This document shows, in pieces, positions 1-10,500 of a stretch of DNA of 41,686 nt (position 1 is its first letter; each line of letters starts with the position of its first letter). The notes under the pieces are model-generated. The model saw nothing but the letters and a program-made list of their open reading frames with translations, did not search any database and was not told where the DNA came from. The position numbers and the translations under genes were made by a program. Source of the DNA: Paulinella micropora (taxonomy: Eukaryota > Cercozoa > Imbricatea > Euglyphida); contig BJOX01000091.1 of the NCBI GenBank assembly GCA_009731375.1, forward strand, positions 248,911-290,596, read 5' to 3'.

Positions 1-6
1 AGAGAG

Positions 7-55
<49 letters not shown>

Positions 56-68
56 AAGAGAGAAAGAG

Positions 69-139
<71 letters not shown>

Positions 140-204
140 GAGAGCAAGTGAGTGAGTGAGAGAGAGAGAGAGAGAGAGAGAGACGGATAGAGAGAGAGAC
201 ACAC

Positions 205-251
<47 letters not shown>

Positions 252-252
252 A
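1..252. repeat. (AG)n / (AAAG)n microsatellite
   Basis: Almost pure AG dinucleotide repeat with an inner (AAAG)n block at about 62-120. Open frames here only encode Arg-Glu repeats and are not genes. Confidence 0.97.
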
Positions 253-704
253 NNNNNNNNNNNNNNNNNNNNNNNNNNNNNNNNNNNNNNNNNNNNNNNN
301 NNNNNNNNNNNNNNNNNNNNNNNNNNNNNNNNNNNNNNNNNNNNNNNNNNNNNNNNNNNNNNNNNNNNNNNNNNNNNNNNNNNNNNNNNNNNNNNNNNNN
401 NNNNNNNNNNNNNNNNNNNNNNNNNNNNNNNNNNNNNNNNNNNNNNNNNNNNNNNNNNNNNNNNNNNNNNNNNNNNNNNNNNNNNNNNNNNNNNNNNNNN
501 NNNNNNNNNNNNNNNNNNNNNNNNNNNNNNNNNNNNNNNNNNNNNNNNNNNNNNNNNNNNNNNNNNNNNNNNNNNNNNNNNNNNNNNNNNNNNNNNNNNN
601 NNNNNNNNNNNNNNNNNNNNNNNNNNNNNNNNNNNNNNNNNNNNNNNNNNNNNNNNNNNNNNNNNNNNNNNNNNNNNNNNNNNNNNNNNNNNNNNNNNNN
701 NNNN
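253..704. other. Assembly gap of N
   Basis: 452 undetermined bases inside the AG repeat. Both edges are (AG)n, so the missing sequence is probably more of the same repeat. Confidence 0.99.
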
Positions 705-912
<208 letters not shown>

Positions 913-1046
913 GGGTAGAAGGTAGGTAGGTAGGTAAAAAGAAAGATAGATAGAAAGATAGATAGAAAGATAGATAGATAGATAGAAAGATAGATAGAAA
1001 GATAGATAGATAGAAAGATAAATAGATAGAAAGATGGATAGATGGG

Positions 1047-1113
<67 letters not shown>

Positions 1114-1146
1114 GTAGATAGATAGATAGGCAGATAGATAGATACA
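913..1146. repeat. (GATA)n / (GGTA)n microsatellite
   Basis: Tetranucleotide repeat that starts as GGTA, passes through AAAGATAGATAG units and becomes pure GATA. The following 1147-1202 is unique, AT-rich and shows no gene. Confidence 0.95.
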
Positions 1147-1202
1147 CAAATAGATAAATCCATAGTTCAATATACCATTAAGTCAAGTTACATCTATTTT
1201 TC

Positions 1203-1214
1203 CCTTTCTCTTTC

Positions 1215-1259
<45 letters not shown>

Positions 1260-1440
1260 GTATATATATACATACATATATATGTATAGAGAGATAGATA
1301 GATACATATATATAAAAAAATATATATATATACATATATATATGTATATATATATATCCCTGAATCTCTCTCTCTCTCTCTCTCTTTCTCTCTTTTTCTC
1401 TCTCTCTTTTTCTCTCTTTTTCTCTCTTTTTCTCTCTCTT
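1203..1440. repeat. (TC)n and (TA)n microsatellites
   Basis: A TC run (about 1216-1257), a TA/TATACA-rich stretch (1258-1357) and a second TC run with T interruptions (about 1364-1440). There is no plausible gene. Confidence 0.95.
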
Positions 1441-1442
1441 CG

Positions 1443-1508
<66 letters not shown>

Positions 1509-1583
1509 TACTATCTATCTATCTATCTATCTATCTTTTACTATCTATCTATCTATGTATCTATCTATCTATCTATCTATCTA

Positions 1584-1649
<66 letters not shown>

Positions 1650-1698
1650 GGATAGATAGATGGATAGATAGATGGATAGATGGATAGATGGATGGATG

Positions 1699-1745
<47 letters not shown>

Positions 1746-1774
1746 GGATGGATGGATGGATGGATGGATGGATG

Positions 1775-1861
<87 letters not shown>
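1441..1861. repeat. Back-to-back (CTAT)n and (GATA)n arrays
   Basis: About 140 bp of CTAT units run into about 275 bp of GATA/GATG units, meeting at about 1580-1588. The two halves are reverse complements of each other, so the block is a long imperfect palindrome. Confidence 0.95.
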
Positions 1862-1879
1862 CTCTCTCGCTCTTCCTTT

Positions 1880-1911
1880 NNNNNNNNNNGGTGGGGGGGG
1901 GGGGGGGGGGG
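1880..1911. other. 10-N gap and G homopolymer
   Basis: N at 1880-1889 is followed directly by a nearly pure G run up to about 1911. The run probably caused the gap. Confidence 0.95.
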
Positions 1912-1989
1912 GTTGCAACTTTTTTCTTTTTTTTTTCCTTTTTTTTTCAAGTCAAATGGAAAATTTAGTGGTGATTAAACTGGCAACAA

Positions 1990-2140
1990 AAATCAAAAAG
2001 GAAATAAATAGAATAGTATAACAAGGGGCAGACAAAAACCAAGACAGCACAATTTTTTCTTCGCAAATCAAAAGGAAATAAATAGAATAGTATAACAAGG
2101 GGCAGACAAAAACCAAGACAACACAATTTTTTTTCTTGCC
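1990..2140 (+). repeat. Tandem duplication of about 75 bp
   Basis: The segment beginning AAATCAAAAAGGAAAT at 1990 is repeated at 2065 with a few changes. Both copies end in an ACACAATTTTTT-like stretch. No gene is seen. The unique sequence 2141-2330 is also non-coding. Confidence 0.9.
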
Positions 2141-2329
2141 ATTTCCACTATCCTTCCTCTCTTTCTTTTTTCTTTCGTTTCTTTCTTCCTGTTACCAGCA
2201 AGGCGAAGAAAAGCTAGCAATGATAGCAGTACTGGCATCGACATCTTCGACGACATCTTCGACGACTGCAGCATGCAAGAAAGATAGGAAGTGGTTGGAG
2301 GTGGATGGCTGAGCGTGCACGTGATCGAA

Positions 2330-2684
2330 GAGGAGCAGGAGGAGGAAGGGGCGGAGGAGGAGGAGAAAGAGGAGAAGTAGAAGGAGGAGGTGGGGGAGAA
2401 GGAGAAGGATGGAGGAGGAGAAGGAAAGAGGAGGGGGAGACAAAGAAGAAGAAGAAGAAGAAGAAGAAGAAGAAGAAGAAGAAGAAGAAGAAGAAGAAGA
2501 AGAAGAAGAAGAAGAAGAAGAAGAAGAAGAAGAAGAAGAAGAAGAAGAAGAAGAAGAAGAAGAAGAAGAAGAAGAAGGAGGAGGAGAAGGAGGAGGAGGA
2601 GAAGGAGGAGAAGGAGGGGGAGAAGGAGGAGAAGGGGGAGGAGAAGGAAGAGTAGAAGGAAGACGAGGAGGAGGAGGAAACAGT

Positions 2685-2685
<1 letters not shown>
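2330..2685 (+). repeat. Purine-only tract with (AAG)n core
   Basis: Nearly uninterrupted purine strand: GGA/GAA-rich flanks around a pure (AAG)n core at about 2442-2576. Open frames on both strands (poly-Lys, poly-Glu, poly-Arg, poly-Leu, poly-Ser) are artefacts of the repeat. Confidence 0.95.
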
Positions 2686-2731
<46 letters not shown>

Positions 2732-3110
2732 TGTATAAATGTATGAACATGTGAGAATGCATGTATGTATGTATGTATGTATGTATGTATGTATGTATAA
2801 ATGCATGTATACATGTATGCATGCATACGTATGTATGCATGTATGTATGTATGTATGCATGTATGTATGTATGTATGTGTGTATAAATGTATGAACATGT
2901 GAGAATGCATGTATGTATGTATGTATGTATAAATGCATGTATACATGTATGTGTGCATGCATACGTATGTATGTATGTATGTATGTATGTATGTATGTAT
3001 GTATGTGTGTATGTATGTGTGTGTATGTATGTATGTATGTATGTATGTATGTATGCATGCATGTATGCATGTATGTGTGTATGTATGCTTGTATGTATGT
3101 TTGTATCCAT
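2686..3110 (+). repeat. (TC)n then (TATG)n array with a 149-bp higher-order copy
   Basis: A TC run (2686-2728) is followed by TATG/CATG repeats. The sub-block starting GTGTATAAATGTATGAAC occurs at about 2729 and again at about 2878, so part of the array was duplicated as a unit of about 149 bp. Confidence 0.92.
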
Positions 3111-3237
3111 GGTTGTATTTGTATGTTTTACGCCCTCTACGAGAATAACACGAATAGCTGACCCTCTCTCAAGATGTGCTCATATGTAGCATATGAAATA
3201 CCTGTATCTTGGAATAAAACGAAAAATTTAGGGAGGT

Positions 3238-3597
3238 TTTACTCTCGCTGACACACCACACTTCTCATCGCTGCCGAGAATAAAGAGCAACTCCAAGAGA
3301 AAACACAAACGGATACTACCAACCTTGTCCGCTACTTTCACAGACATAATCTCGTCCCCAACCCCACCAAAACCACCTACACTATCTTTCACGAGCATGA
3401 ACAGAAGATGCAACTGGAACTATCTATCGGCGCGCGGCGAGAAGCTCCAACAGGAGCCATAGGTAAAGGTATTAGGTACTATCATACAAAGCAACCTGTC
3501 TTTCCGTGATCATGTTGAATCTATTTTATCCCGACTCCAACCATTTGTCCAAATGTTTCGTTATGTGAATAGCCTACTCCCCACCCACATTGAATGA
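3238..3597 (+). pseudogene. Non-LTR (LINE) reverse transcriptase remnant
   Basis: Two adjacent plus-strand frames look like the C-terminal half of a LINE reverse transcriptase. From about 3265 the first reads TTLLIAAENKEQLQE, the usual segment right after the F/YADD catalytic box. The box itself is damaged and holds an in-frame TGA at about 3249. It then reads RYFHRHNLVPNPTKT, matching the conserved 'L..NP.KT' motif. A frame break near 3455-3465 follows, and the second frame reads VLGTIIQSNLSFRDHVES, the usual 'YLGV.ID..LSF..H' motif, ending in TGA at 3595. It is a short, 5'-truncated, broken fragment. Family (Jockey, CR1 or RTE-like) cannot be settled here. Confidence 0.6.
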
Positions 3598-4547
3598 TTC
3601 TCCTCCAACTCTACTAGATGATGCACATGTTCTCTCGTTATTTTTAATAAGTCTACTTCTAGTTTTTACTTTAATATCTTGAGCAGGTCACCATCTAGTT
3701 AAATCAATAGCTCTTGAGCTAACGATTTGTATGGATGACCAGAGGTTTTAACTAATCTCATTAAAATTTAACCCTTAAGCTGGTAGAAGTCTAAAAATAG
3801 ACTTAAGGTCTATTTTTAGACCCGGTTTTGCACCGGAAGCCAGAAACGTCTAGGAACGCCCCCCGAGGGAGGGAGGCTGTTGGGGGTGTTGGTTGAGTCT
3901 TACCCTTCACCCCTGTTCAACTCCTACCTCAAAAGACCCCTTGTAGCTCTCAAACGACTTCGTCAAACCCACCTATTCAGTGCCTTTTTTCCCGGTCTGC
4001 ACTGCATGTCGGAAGATTTTTGTTTTCAAGAAATGTAGGCTATCTCGTACCAACCTGTTCAGTTGTCATGCAATCAGAAAAGGTTTCCTCAAACTTAGTG
4101 TAATTACATTCCCACTGGCTACATTGTGGAGCTCGTTATCATGCACGGTTGTGTCTGTAAAATTCAAGAAGGCAAAACAGACCGCATGGCTGTGAACTAA
4201 GTCAGGGAACAGTTTCGTAGACACGTAAGTCGTCCTAAAGCTTTTTGATTTAGTAGGCAATTGCTTTTTCTTTGTCCCTCCTAGTTAGTTCACACTTTCC
4301 TTGTTATCTGTATGGTTTTCAGTACGTGAATTTTCTGTGTTTTTCTGTGTATCCACATTAATGTGTGCCTTGTTCACAGACACACAATCCTATAAGCCAA
4401 AACTCTGACGATGTATTGTACACATACGTATACTTCGCTTTTGTCATATGTGTTTGTTGGCCAATATCAAGTGTCAACATAGTTTTCACATAGTCATAAG
4501 TTGTTGTCTGTACATTTTAGCTTCATGCTTGTATCGTTTGTTTTGCA
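3598..4547. other. Unique AT-rich spacer without a recognised gene
   Basis: Short open frames at 3980-4195 (+) and 4066-4260 (-) show no recognisable motif and overlap each other on opposite strands. The one notable structure is the hairpin at 3789-3821. Confidence 0.6.
3789..3821. repeat. Perfect 14-bp inverted repeat (hairpin)
   Basis: GTCTAAAAATAGAC and its exact reverse complement are separated by TTAAG. It could be the tip of a foldback/MITE element or a cruciform site. Function unknown. Confidence 0.85.
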
Positions 4548-4551
4548 AAAC

Positions 4552-4809
4552 TGTTACAATCCCCGAAGATAGCTCAGAAAAAAGTCGGTAATAAGTACTG
4601 TAATACAACCAGACACAAATCCCCAAAGGAGAATGATGTCTCGTTTTTTTAGCTCAGTAAAGCCGAAAAAGAAAACAGCAACAGACCAAGTTTAAAATGG
4701 CATTAGGTCAAATCCGGCCAAACGATATTGAAAATAATGGGAAAAACTAGGTGCACCTGACACCAGAAAAAGGGTACTTTTTTCCGGCTATCCGGGGGTG
4801 ATGCCTACA
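4552..4809 (-). repeat. 3' LTR of element 1
   Basis: 258 bp, matching 12983-13229 end to end. It holds an extra 12 bp after GTCGGTAAT. Short compared with many plant-type gypsy LTRs. Confidence 0.95.
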
Positions 4810-4826
4810 GTACCCCTTCCCGTTTT
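4810..4826 (-). promoter_or_regulatory. Polypurine tract of element 1
   Basis: On the element strand AAAAACGGGAAGGGGTAC lies directly before the 3' LTR. This is where plus-strand DNA synthesis would be primed. Confidence 0.8.
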
Positions 4827-5614
4827 TATGACGGAAATATGCAATATTTGAGTCATATAATTGCTGATTTCTTTTCTGCACAAAACGCTACTGTGTGTCG
4901 CAACTAAGTTCATTAACCCACATATAGACGGTGCAGTGGATATATAAACTAGATAAAACGCATACGCCAGACACTAGTCAACTATAAATCTCTAGCCTCA
5001 TTTCTTGTAAATAAAAACTCCTCCTTCCGCACTTTTTGTCCCCCCGTAACTTAATTGTGAGGCAGTATGTCAAGAACAAATAGTATTATTATTAAAATAA
5101 AAGCAGCATTATAATTTTTATTCACTTTCTCTAAAAACACTTCCGATTAATAAATACATTGTCTTTTAATAACATACCCTTGTATTCAATCGGTTACCTT
5201 AATATAGTACTAGGTGGCCAGTCCTAATAACTATATCCAAAGCAGGTGTGAGTAAGCCCGACCATGCGATATACCGACACAAGTAGAGACGGACCGTGCT
5301 GGTATGACGATAATAAGTACATCCAAAGAAAAACAATGTTTAATATGTCTACTAAGAGAACATTTTTGAGAACATCATACTTGATACTTGAAGCAGGGTC
5401 GTACCAGGAACACCATCGCTAAACTCACAAGCGATCCCCTTCTACGGTGTCGTATCCATTTGCCGATTGACCTTCGCACTCATATGTTGCGATAAAATGC
5501 CAAGTAACAACAATGGTATAAAAGTGTTTTAATAAGACATGAACTGCAAGCAATATGAAATTAATCCACATGCTGTCTCTCAATGTCAGACGCGTAATAA
5601 AAGAAAATTGTCAC
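4827..5614 (-). other. Non-coding 3' region of element 1
   Basis: About 790 bp between the last ORF and the PPT. It is AT-rich, with stops in all frames. No env-like ORF is seen. Confidence 0.7.
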
Positions 5615-6541
5615 TTACCGCCTTCGTCGCCTTGCGCGAACTCCTTTGCCAGGTGGCGGGCCGCCAACAAAACTCATGTCAAACTTCGACTCCTCAAGAA
5701 TTTCCCATATTTTGTTAGGGATGGAGCCCAAAGATAAATCAAAAGGGATGTCAAGCACTCCCCTAGGCAGTGACTGAATAGTCCACGCAGTGTGGTCCTT
5801 GTCTCGAGGGATAATAGTATCATCCCAAGTCTCGAGATTTTTCGCGTCTTTGTATACCGGTAAATATTGTCTAGCTTTGGGATCCTCAACAGGGTCCATG
5901 CTTCTCCAAAAATGGAGTACCGGTTGTATTGTTTGTGCTGCTAAGGATCTCTTCGATGTCCGTGCTGCCCGTGTAGACTGCGGGACCGCCACAACTCGCA
6001 TGAGATAAAGATCTGAGAGAGTGTCATCGGCAACATGAGATTCTGCCTGTCTCAATAGATAAAAAGCGTCTCGGACCCACTTGATGGTCGTAATCGCCTC
6101 GCCTTCCTTCCATCGCGCATGTCGAATGTCCACATTACCCACGTTCGGGTTAGTGTCTTGCTCTCCTCCTCCTTCATGGACATCCGTCGCTCGCGTCGAC
6201 CTCGCCACCTTCCTCGGTTGGTCGAAGATAAGATCATTTTGCGCTCTCCTCCTCTGCGCCTCCGTGAACTTCTCCTTCGTACCACCGCGGATTATGGGTG
6301 ATTTAGACTGAGTCCCCGCCGCGCTTTTGCGGTGTGAGTCTTCCTTACTCTCCTTCTCTGTCTCCTCCTTTTCAGAGACAGGTGCCCGATAGGCATTCTC
6401 CTCCTCTAAGGTATCCTTCTTCTGGATAGGCAGTACCTCTTTGAAATCATCCTTCATCCGTTTCAACACATCCTCAACGGATTCATCCTCGAGTAAGAAG
6501 GGGTCATATTTGATCAGCCTTCGAACATTCACAATTTGCAT
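5615..6541 (-). CDS. Post-integrase domain of gypsy pol, unknown function
   Basis: 308 residues. The first 15 (MQIVNVRRLIKYDPF) are the end of the integrase C-terminal GPY/F-type module, where gypsy integrases usually read like 'vVHVNRLKPY'. So this is pol continuing in another frame, not a separate gene, and the ATG at 6539-6541 need not be a true start. Residues about 30-110 are charged and low-complexity. Residues about 160-295 form a domain also present in element 2, with shared motifs NDLIF.QP, HFWRSMD, LPVYKDAKN, WTIQSLPRGVLDIPFDL and FVGG. It ends in a run of arginines. It is not a chromodomain that I recognise. The stop TAA sits inside GGTAAGT, which resembles a splice donor. Function unknown. 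Confidence 0.75.
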   Translation of the reverse strand: MQIVNVRRLIKYDPFLLEDESVEDVLKRMKDDFKEVLPIQKKDTLEEENAYRAPVSEKEETEKESKEDSHRKSAAGTQSKSPIIRGGTKEKFTEAQRRRAQNDLIFDQPRKVARSTRATDVHEGGGEQDTNPNVGNVDIRHARWKEGEAITTIKWVRDAFYLLRQAESHVADDTLSDLYLMRVVAVPQSTRAARTSKRSLAAQTIQPVLHFWRSMDPVEDPKARQYLPVYKDAKNLETWDDTIIPRDKDHTAWTIQSLPRGVLDIPFDLSLGSIPNKIWEILEESKFDMSFVGGPPPGKGVRARRRRR

Positions 6542-7596
6542 CTTCCCTCTCCCCTGATCTTATAGTTCAGAGGTCCCATCTGCTCCATGATCTGGTATGG
6601 TCCTTTCCAGTGGGTTAACAGCTTAGAGCTAACACCCTTAGGTACTTGAGGATGGTACAGGAGTACAATATCCCCAACCCGGAAACTGACTTGATCTAAG
6701 TGCGCTTGTCGCACTCCTTGTGCATCAGTCTTTCTGCGCTCCGCCTCCCTGTGCGCCGCAACTATTTGTTCCGCCTCCATCTTCGCGCTTAGTCTCATCC
6801 CGAACAACTCATCCTCATCTGCCCAAGTATCCTTTGGATGCAGAAGCGAGGTTGGGATATTAGGCTCTCGGCCGTAAACCAATTGATATGGCGAGACTGA
6901 GCTCTTAGCTCCTCCTAATGCCGATGAGGGTAGGCAGTTCATTGCAAAGGCAAATGAAGGTGCTGCCTCGACCCAGGCTCTCTGATTCTCCTTCTTCATA
7001 CAGTACATCTTAAGCGAGGCCTTGAGGGGTCTATGTACCCGCTCGATCTTGCCATTCGCTCTCGGGTTATAGGCAGTAACATATTGCCATTTCATCCCGT
7101 AGTACTTAGATAGTCTGTCGATGACTTCATTATTAAAGTCAGAACCTCGATCAGAACATATCTTTCTAGGCACTCCGATCTGCGAGACGATCCTATCGAT
7201 CAGAACCTCCGCAGTTGTCTTGCCTGTAACGTCCTTAACAGGAACAACCCAGACATAATTGGTGGCTCGATCTATTGCGGTAAGAAGGTATTTGTACCCT
7301 TCGGCCGATTCGGGGAACGGTCCCACGTGATTGATGTGTAAAAATTCAAACATCCCTGCATGCAACGGGAATGTACCGATCAGGCCGAAATTCGCCTTCA
7401 ACGGTGTCTTTGTGGTTTTGCATGGGATGCATGCGTCCACCTCTCTGTCTATCTCCTCCTTCATCCCCTTCCACCAAAATCGCCTCGCTATGAACCAATG
7501 AGTTCTTTGTCGACCCGGATGTGCCAGTAAGGCGCAGTTATGGGCTGCGACATATATATAAAGCGCCTCAACTTCTCTGGTACCCAGAGAGTCCAT
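6529..7596 (-). CDS. Integrase of element 1 (Ty3/gypsy)
   Basis: 355 residues in a different frame from the RT ORF. An N-terminal HHCC zinc region is visible (HNCALLAHPG, then CIPCKTTK). The core follows: the first catalytic site reads FLHINHVGP where gypsy integrases have Asp (VDxVGP), the second Asp is in ICSDRGSDF and the Glu in NGKIERVHRP. A GPY/F module (HWKGPYQIM...GPLNYKI) closes the ORF. The first 20 or so residues come from a wrong frame: the true sequence joins the upstream ORF near 7553, at a TATATATA run. The Asp-to-Asn change would be expected to abolish strand transfer. Element 2 keeps Asp at this site. Confidence 0.93.
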   Translation of the reverse strand: MDSLGTREVEALYIYVAAHNCALLAHPGRQRTHWFIARRFWWKGMKEEIDREVDACIPCKTTKTPLKANFGLIGTFPLHAGMFEFLHINHVGPFPESAEGYKYLLTAIDRATNYVWVVPVKDVTGKTTAEVLIDRIVSQIGVPRKICSDRGSDFNNEVIDRLSKYYGMKWQYVTAYNPRANGKIERVHRPLKASLKMYCMKKENQRAWVEAAPSFAFAMNCLPSSALGGAKSSVSPYQLVYGREPNIPTSLLHPKDTWADEDELFGMRLSAKMEAEQIVAAHREAERRKTDAQGVRQAHLDQVSFRVGDIVLLYHPQVPKGVSSKLLTHWKGPYQIMEQMGPLNYKIRGEGRCKL

Positions 7597-10500
7597 TTAT
7601 CAGGCTGTGCAAATTTACCATGCTGGCCCTTGTACCACAATAGCCCATCTCTCCACGCCATCTCCTTCATCTGATCTTTGATCTGCGGAGTCTTTTTAAG
7701 CTCATTAGGGTTCTTGTATAACGTTATGAGCTCCTTGAACTCCGGATCCGTCGCCTGTTGTTGCCTCCATGCGGTAGGCGAGGCGATATGGATAGTACCA
7801 TCCTCCAACCTTACTCCTACCCTCTCCGGGTCTTCATCCAGCTCGCTTCGATTTTCTTGTGGAGGTTCAGTACAGACCGCAGTCGTCTCCTCCTCCTCTT
7901 TTATATTCGCCTTCGCGTTCTCGTATGCCTCATAAGACCACTCAGCGTCTTCGAGGAGAACATGTGCCTCACAGCATATGCCATGATCCGGGCCTTGAGG
8001 ACTATATCGTAGACCCGTGCGGTCATATCGAACGCCTCTTGCCATCTGCATTGCCTCTATGTGGCTTACCTCGTATACTTTGTCCGTGGACAGATCTATC
8101 ATCTCCACTGATGATACGAGAGCCGACACCTCCGACTGAAACTCTAGCCTGGAAAGGCTATCAGCGACTACGTTTCGCTTCCCCGGTAAGTAGACCATCG
8201 TGAAATTGAAACATGACAAGAAAGCTTGCCACCGCGCCAGACGGCCGGTTTGTTCATGATTCATCAACCAAAGAAGGTTGTGATGATCGGTCCTAACCGT
8301 GAATAGAGGTCCTCCCCACAAGTATTCTCTGAGCCTCTTGAGAGCCCATACTACTGCCAACGCCTCCCTCTGTCGCGTGCAGTAATTTCGCTCCGCCGCA
8401 CATAGCTTTCTACTGATGAACATGATCGGGCGCAACTTTTTCTCCTCATCCTCTTGTTGTAGCACCGCGCCAATCGCGAACTTAGATGCATCCGTGTCGA
8501 CTACGAACGGTTTCGTAAAGTCGGGCATCATAAGTACTAATCCGCCGTCCTTGGGATCTTTATATATGAGATCTTTGAGCGTATTAAACGCCTGCAAAGC
8601 CTCCTCATCCCACTTCTCAAAGTCTCCAAAATCAATCATCTTCTCTAACTTAGCCCGAGTCGCACCCCAATCGGGTATGAACTGGCTGTAGTACTGTGCC
8701 ATCGCAAGAAAAGAGTGTAACTCTGTGCGATTCTTTGGCAACTGTCTACTCATGATCTCCTCCCTTTTCTCGCGCGATATCGAGACTCTGTTATGCGAAA
8801 TCTCGTAATCCAAATACGTCACACTTGTCTTGGCAAGCTGACATTTCTTTAAGTTGCATTTCAGGCCAAAAGCTCCGATGCGCCTGAAGACATCTGACAA
8901 ATGATCGATATGCTCTTCCATTGTGTTAGAGTATACGATGATGTCATCGATGTAACAAAATGCATATTCTCCCGCCTTCTGTCCTCTCCTTCTCATAAAA
9001 CCATCCTCCGACTGGTCGTCATATTGACCGCTCAACATCTTCTGCATCGCCTTCTGAAAGAGCCCCGGGGCCTGTTTGAGTCCCATTGGAAGCACCTTCC
9101 ACTGGTATATTTCCATACCCACAACGAATGCAGTCAGCCATCTGGATTTCTCGTCCAGTGGTATCTGCCAGAAGCCGTTCTTAAGGTCAATGACCGAATA
9201 GAATTTGGCATTCCGCAGCACCCTTCTGCCCTCTTCTAAGGTCGGCAGAGGATTTCTCTCTTCCTCTAGCACCTTATTGACACGGGCATAATTGATCGTC
9301 AAACGCCACTCTTCTCCTGGCTTAGGGACGATTTTCGGTTGAGAGACAATTGGAGATGTAGATCTCTCAATAAAGTCCTCATTGAGCAACTGTCTCACAT
9401 TCTCCTCCGCTATTTTCGCCGCATGTATGCTCAAATTTGCCCTCCGTGGTGCCGGAGATGGCTCCGCACCCGGTATCTTGTAAATGACAGCAGTGAAGTC
9501 CTCCGACTTTACACTACCTGCTCGAGGAGGGTCGAAAATTTCTCTATACGCCTCCATCTTAGCTTTGAGAAGCGCCTTCTCTCTCTCCGAACCCACCCCT
9601 TCTTCTAAAATTTTCCGCGCCGCCGCTTGGAAATCTTCCTCCGACATCTTCTTATGCTCTTTGAGGGGCGCTAAGTCCTGCTCCAAACCCAAATCTTCCT
9701 CGGACAAATCGTCTAGTCCCGTTCTTTCATACGTGACTGTGTCCGGCTCATCATCATGACCAAGACCGACAAGCATATCAATAAGGTTCGCGTATTGTAA
9801 CGGAGCCTTACGGGTGTAGAAACCATCAAAGCATGTAAAAGCTTGAGGTATCAATTTCAACTTGTCCTGGGCTCTGAGCTTCCGCTTGTATGCACTGCTC
9901 TGCTCCCGAGACCCGAGTCGACAAGCCACCACTAACTGTTGCTTGCGAGAAGGAACCGGTATAGGATGATCAATAAGCCGGTCCCTTATCTCCTGTGCCC
10001 ATATCGCCTTCTCATTGTACGGCAGAATGACAGTATACGGCTTGTTACTCTCAAATAGAGTCCGTAGACACTTTTTCACTTCAGTTAATGAGCGCGGCCA
10101 GGTAGGCACATCGCCCCAAAAGTTTGTGATAAAAGTTTTAATGTCATCCGCTGGAGTATCGGGGATACGCCCTTTCCTCCTTGGCACGAACGCCTCTCTC
10201 TTCTCATCTGACACCTTCGCGTGGTAACAGTAGCCATTAGTAATATGGACATCTGCCCCGCCACCTTCTGCGAATCTGGCCAACGACGGGCACTGTTTCG
10301 CAACACATATTATCTCCTCATTACGCGCTACGACTAAGTCATCAATAGACTTTCTGTCCCACGCGGGAATTGTAACCGTATACGCCTGCATCTCCGTCTC
10401 CCAATTGTCGGTCCCGGACAGTTCGTCCGGCACTGTGACATAGGGGTGTACATAGGCTTCAGTTGCCTCATGTACGAAGGCCAACTTTTTTCTCTCCGTT

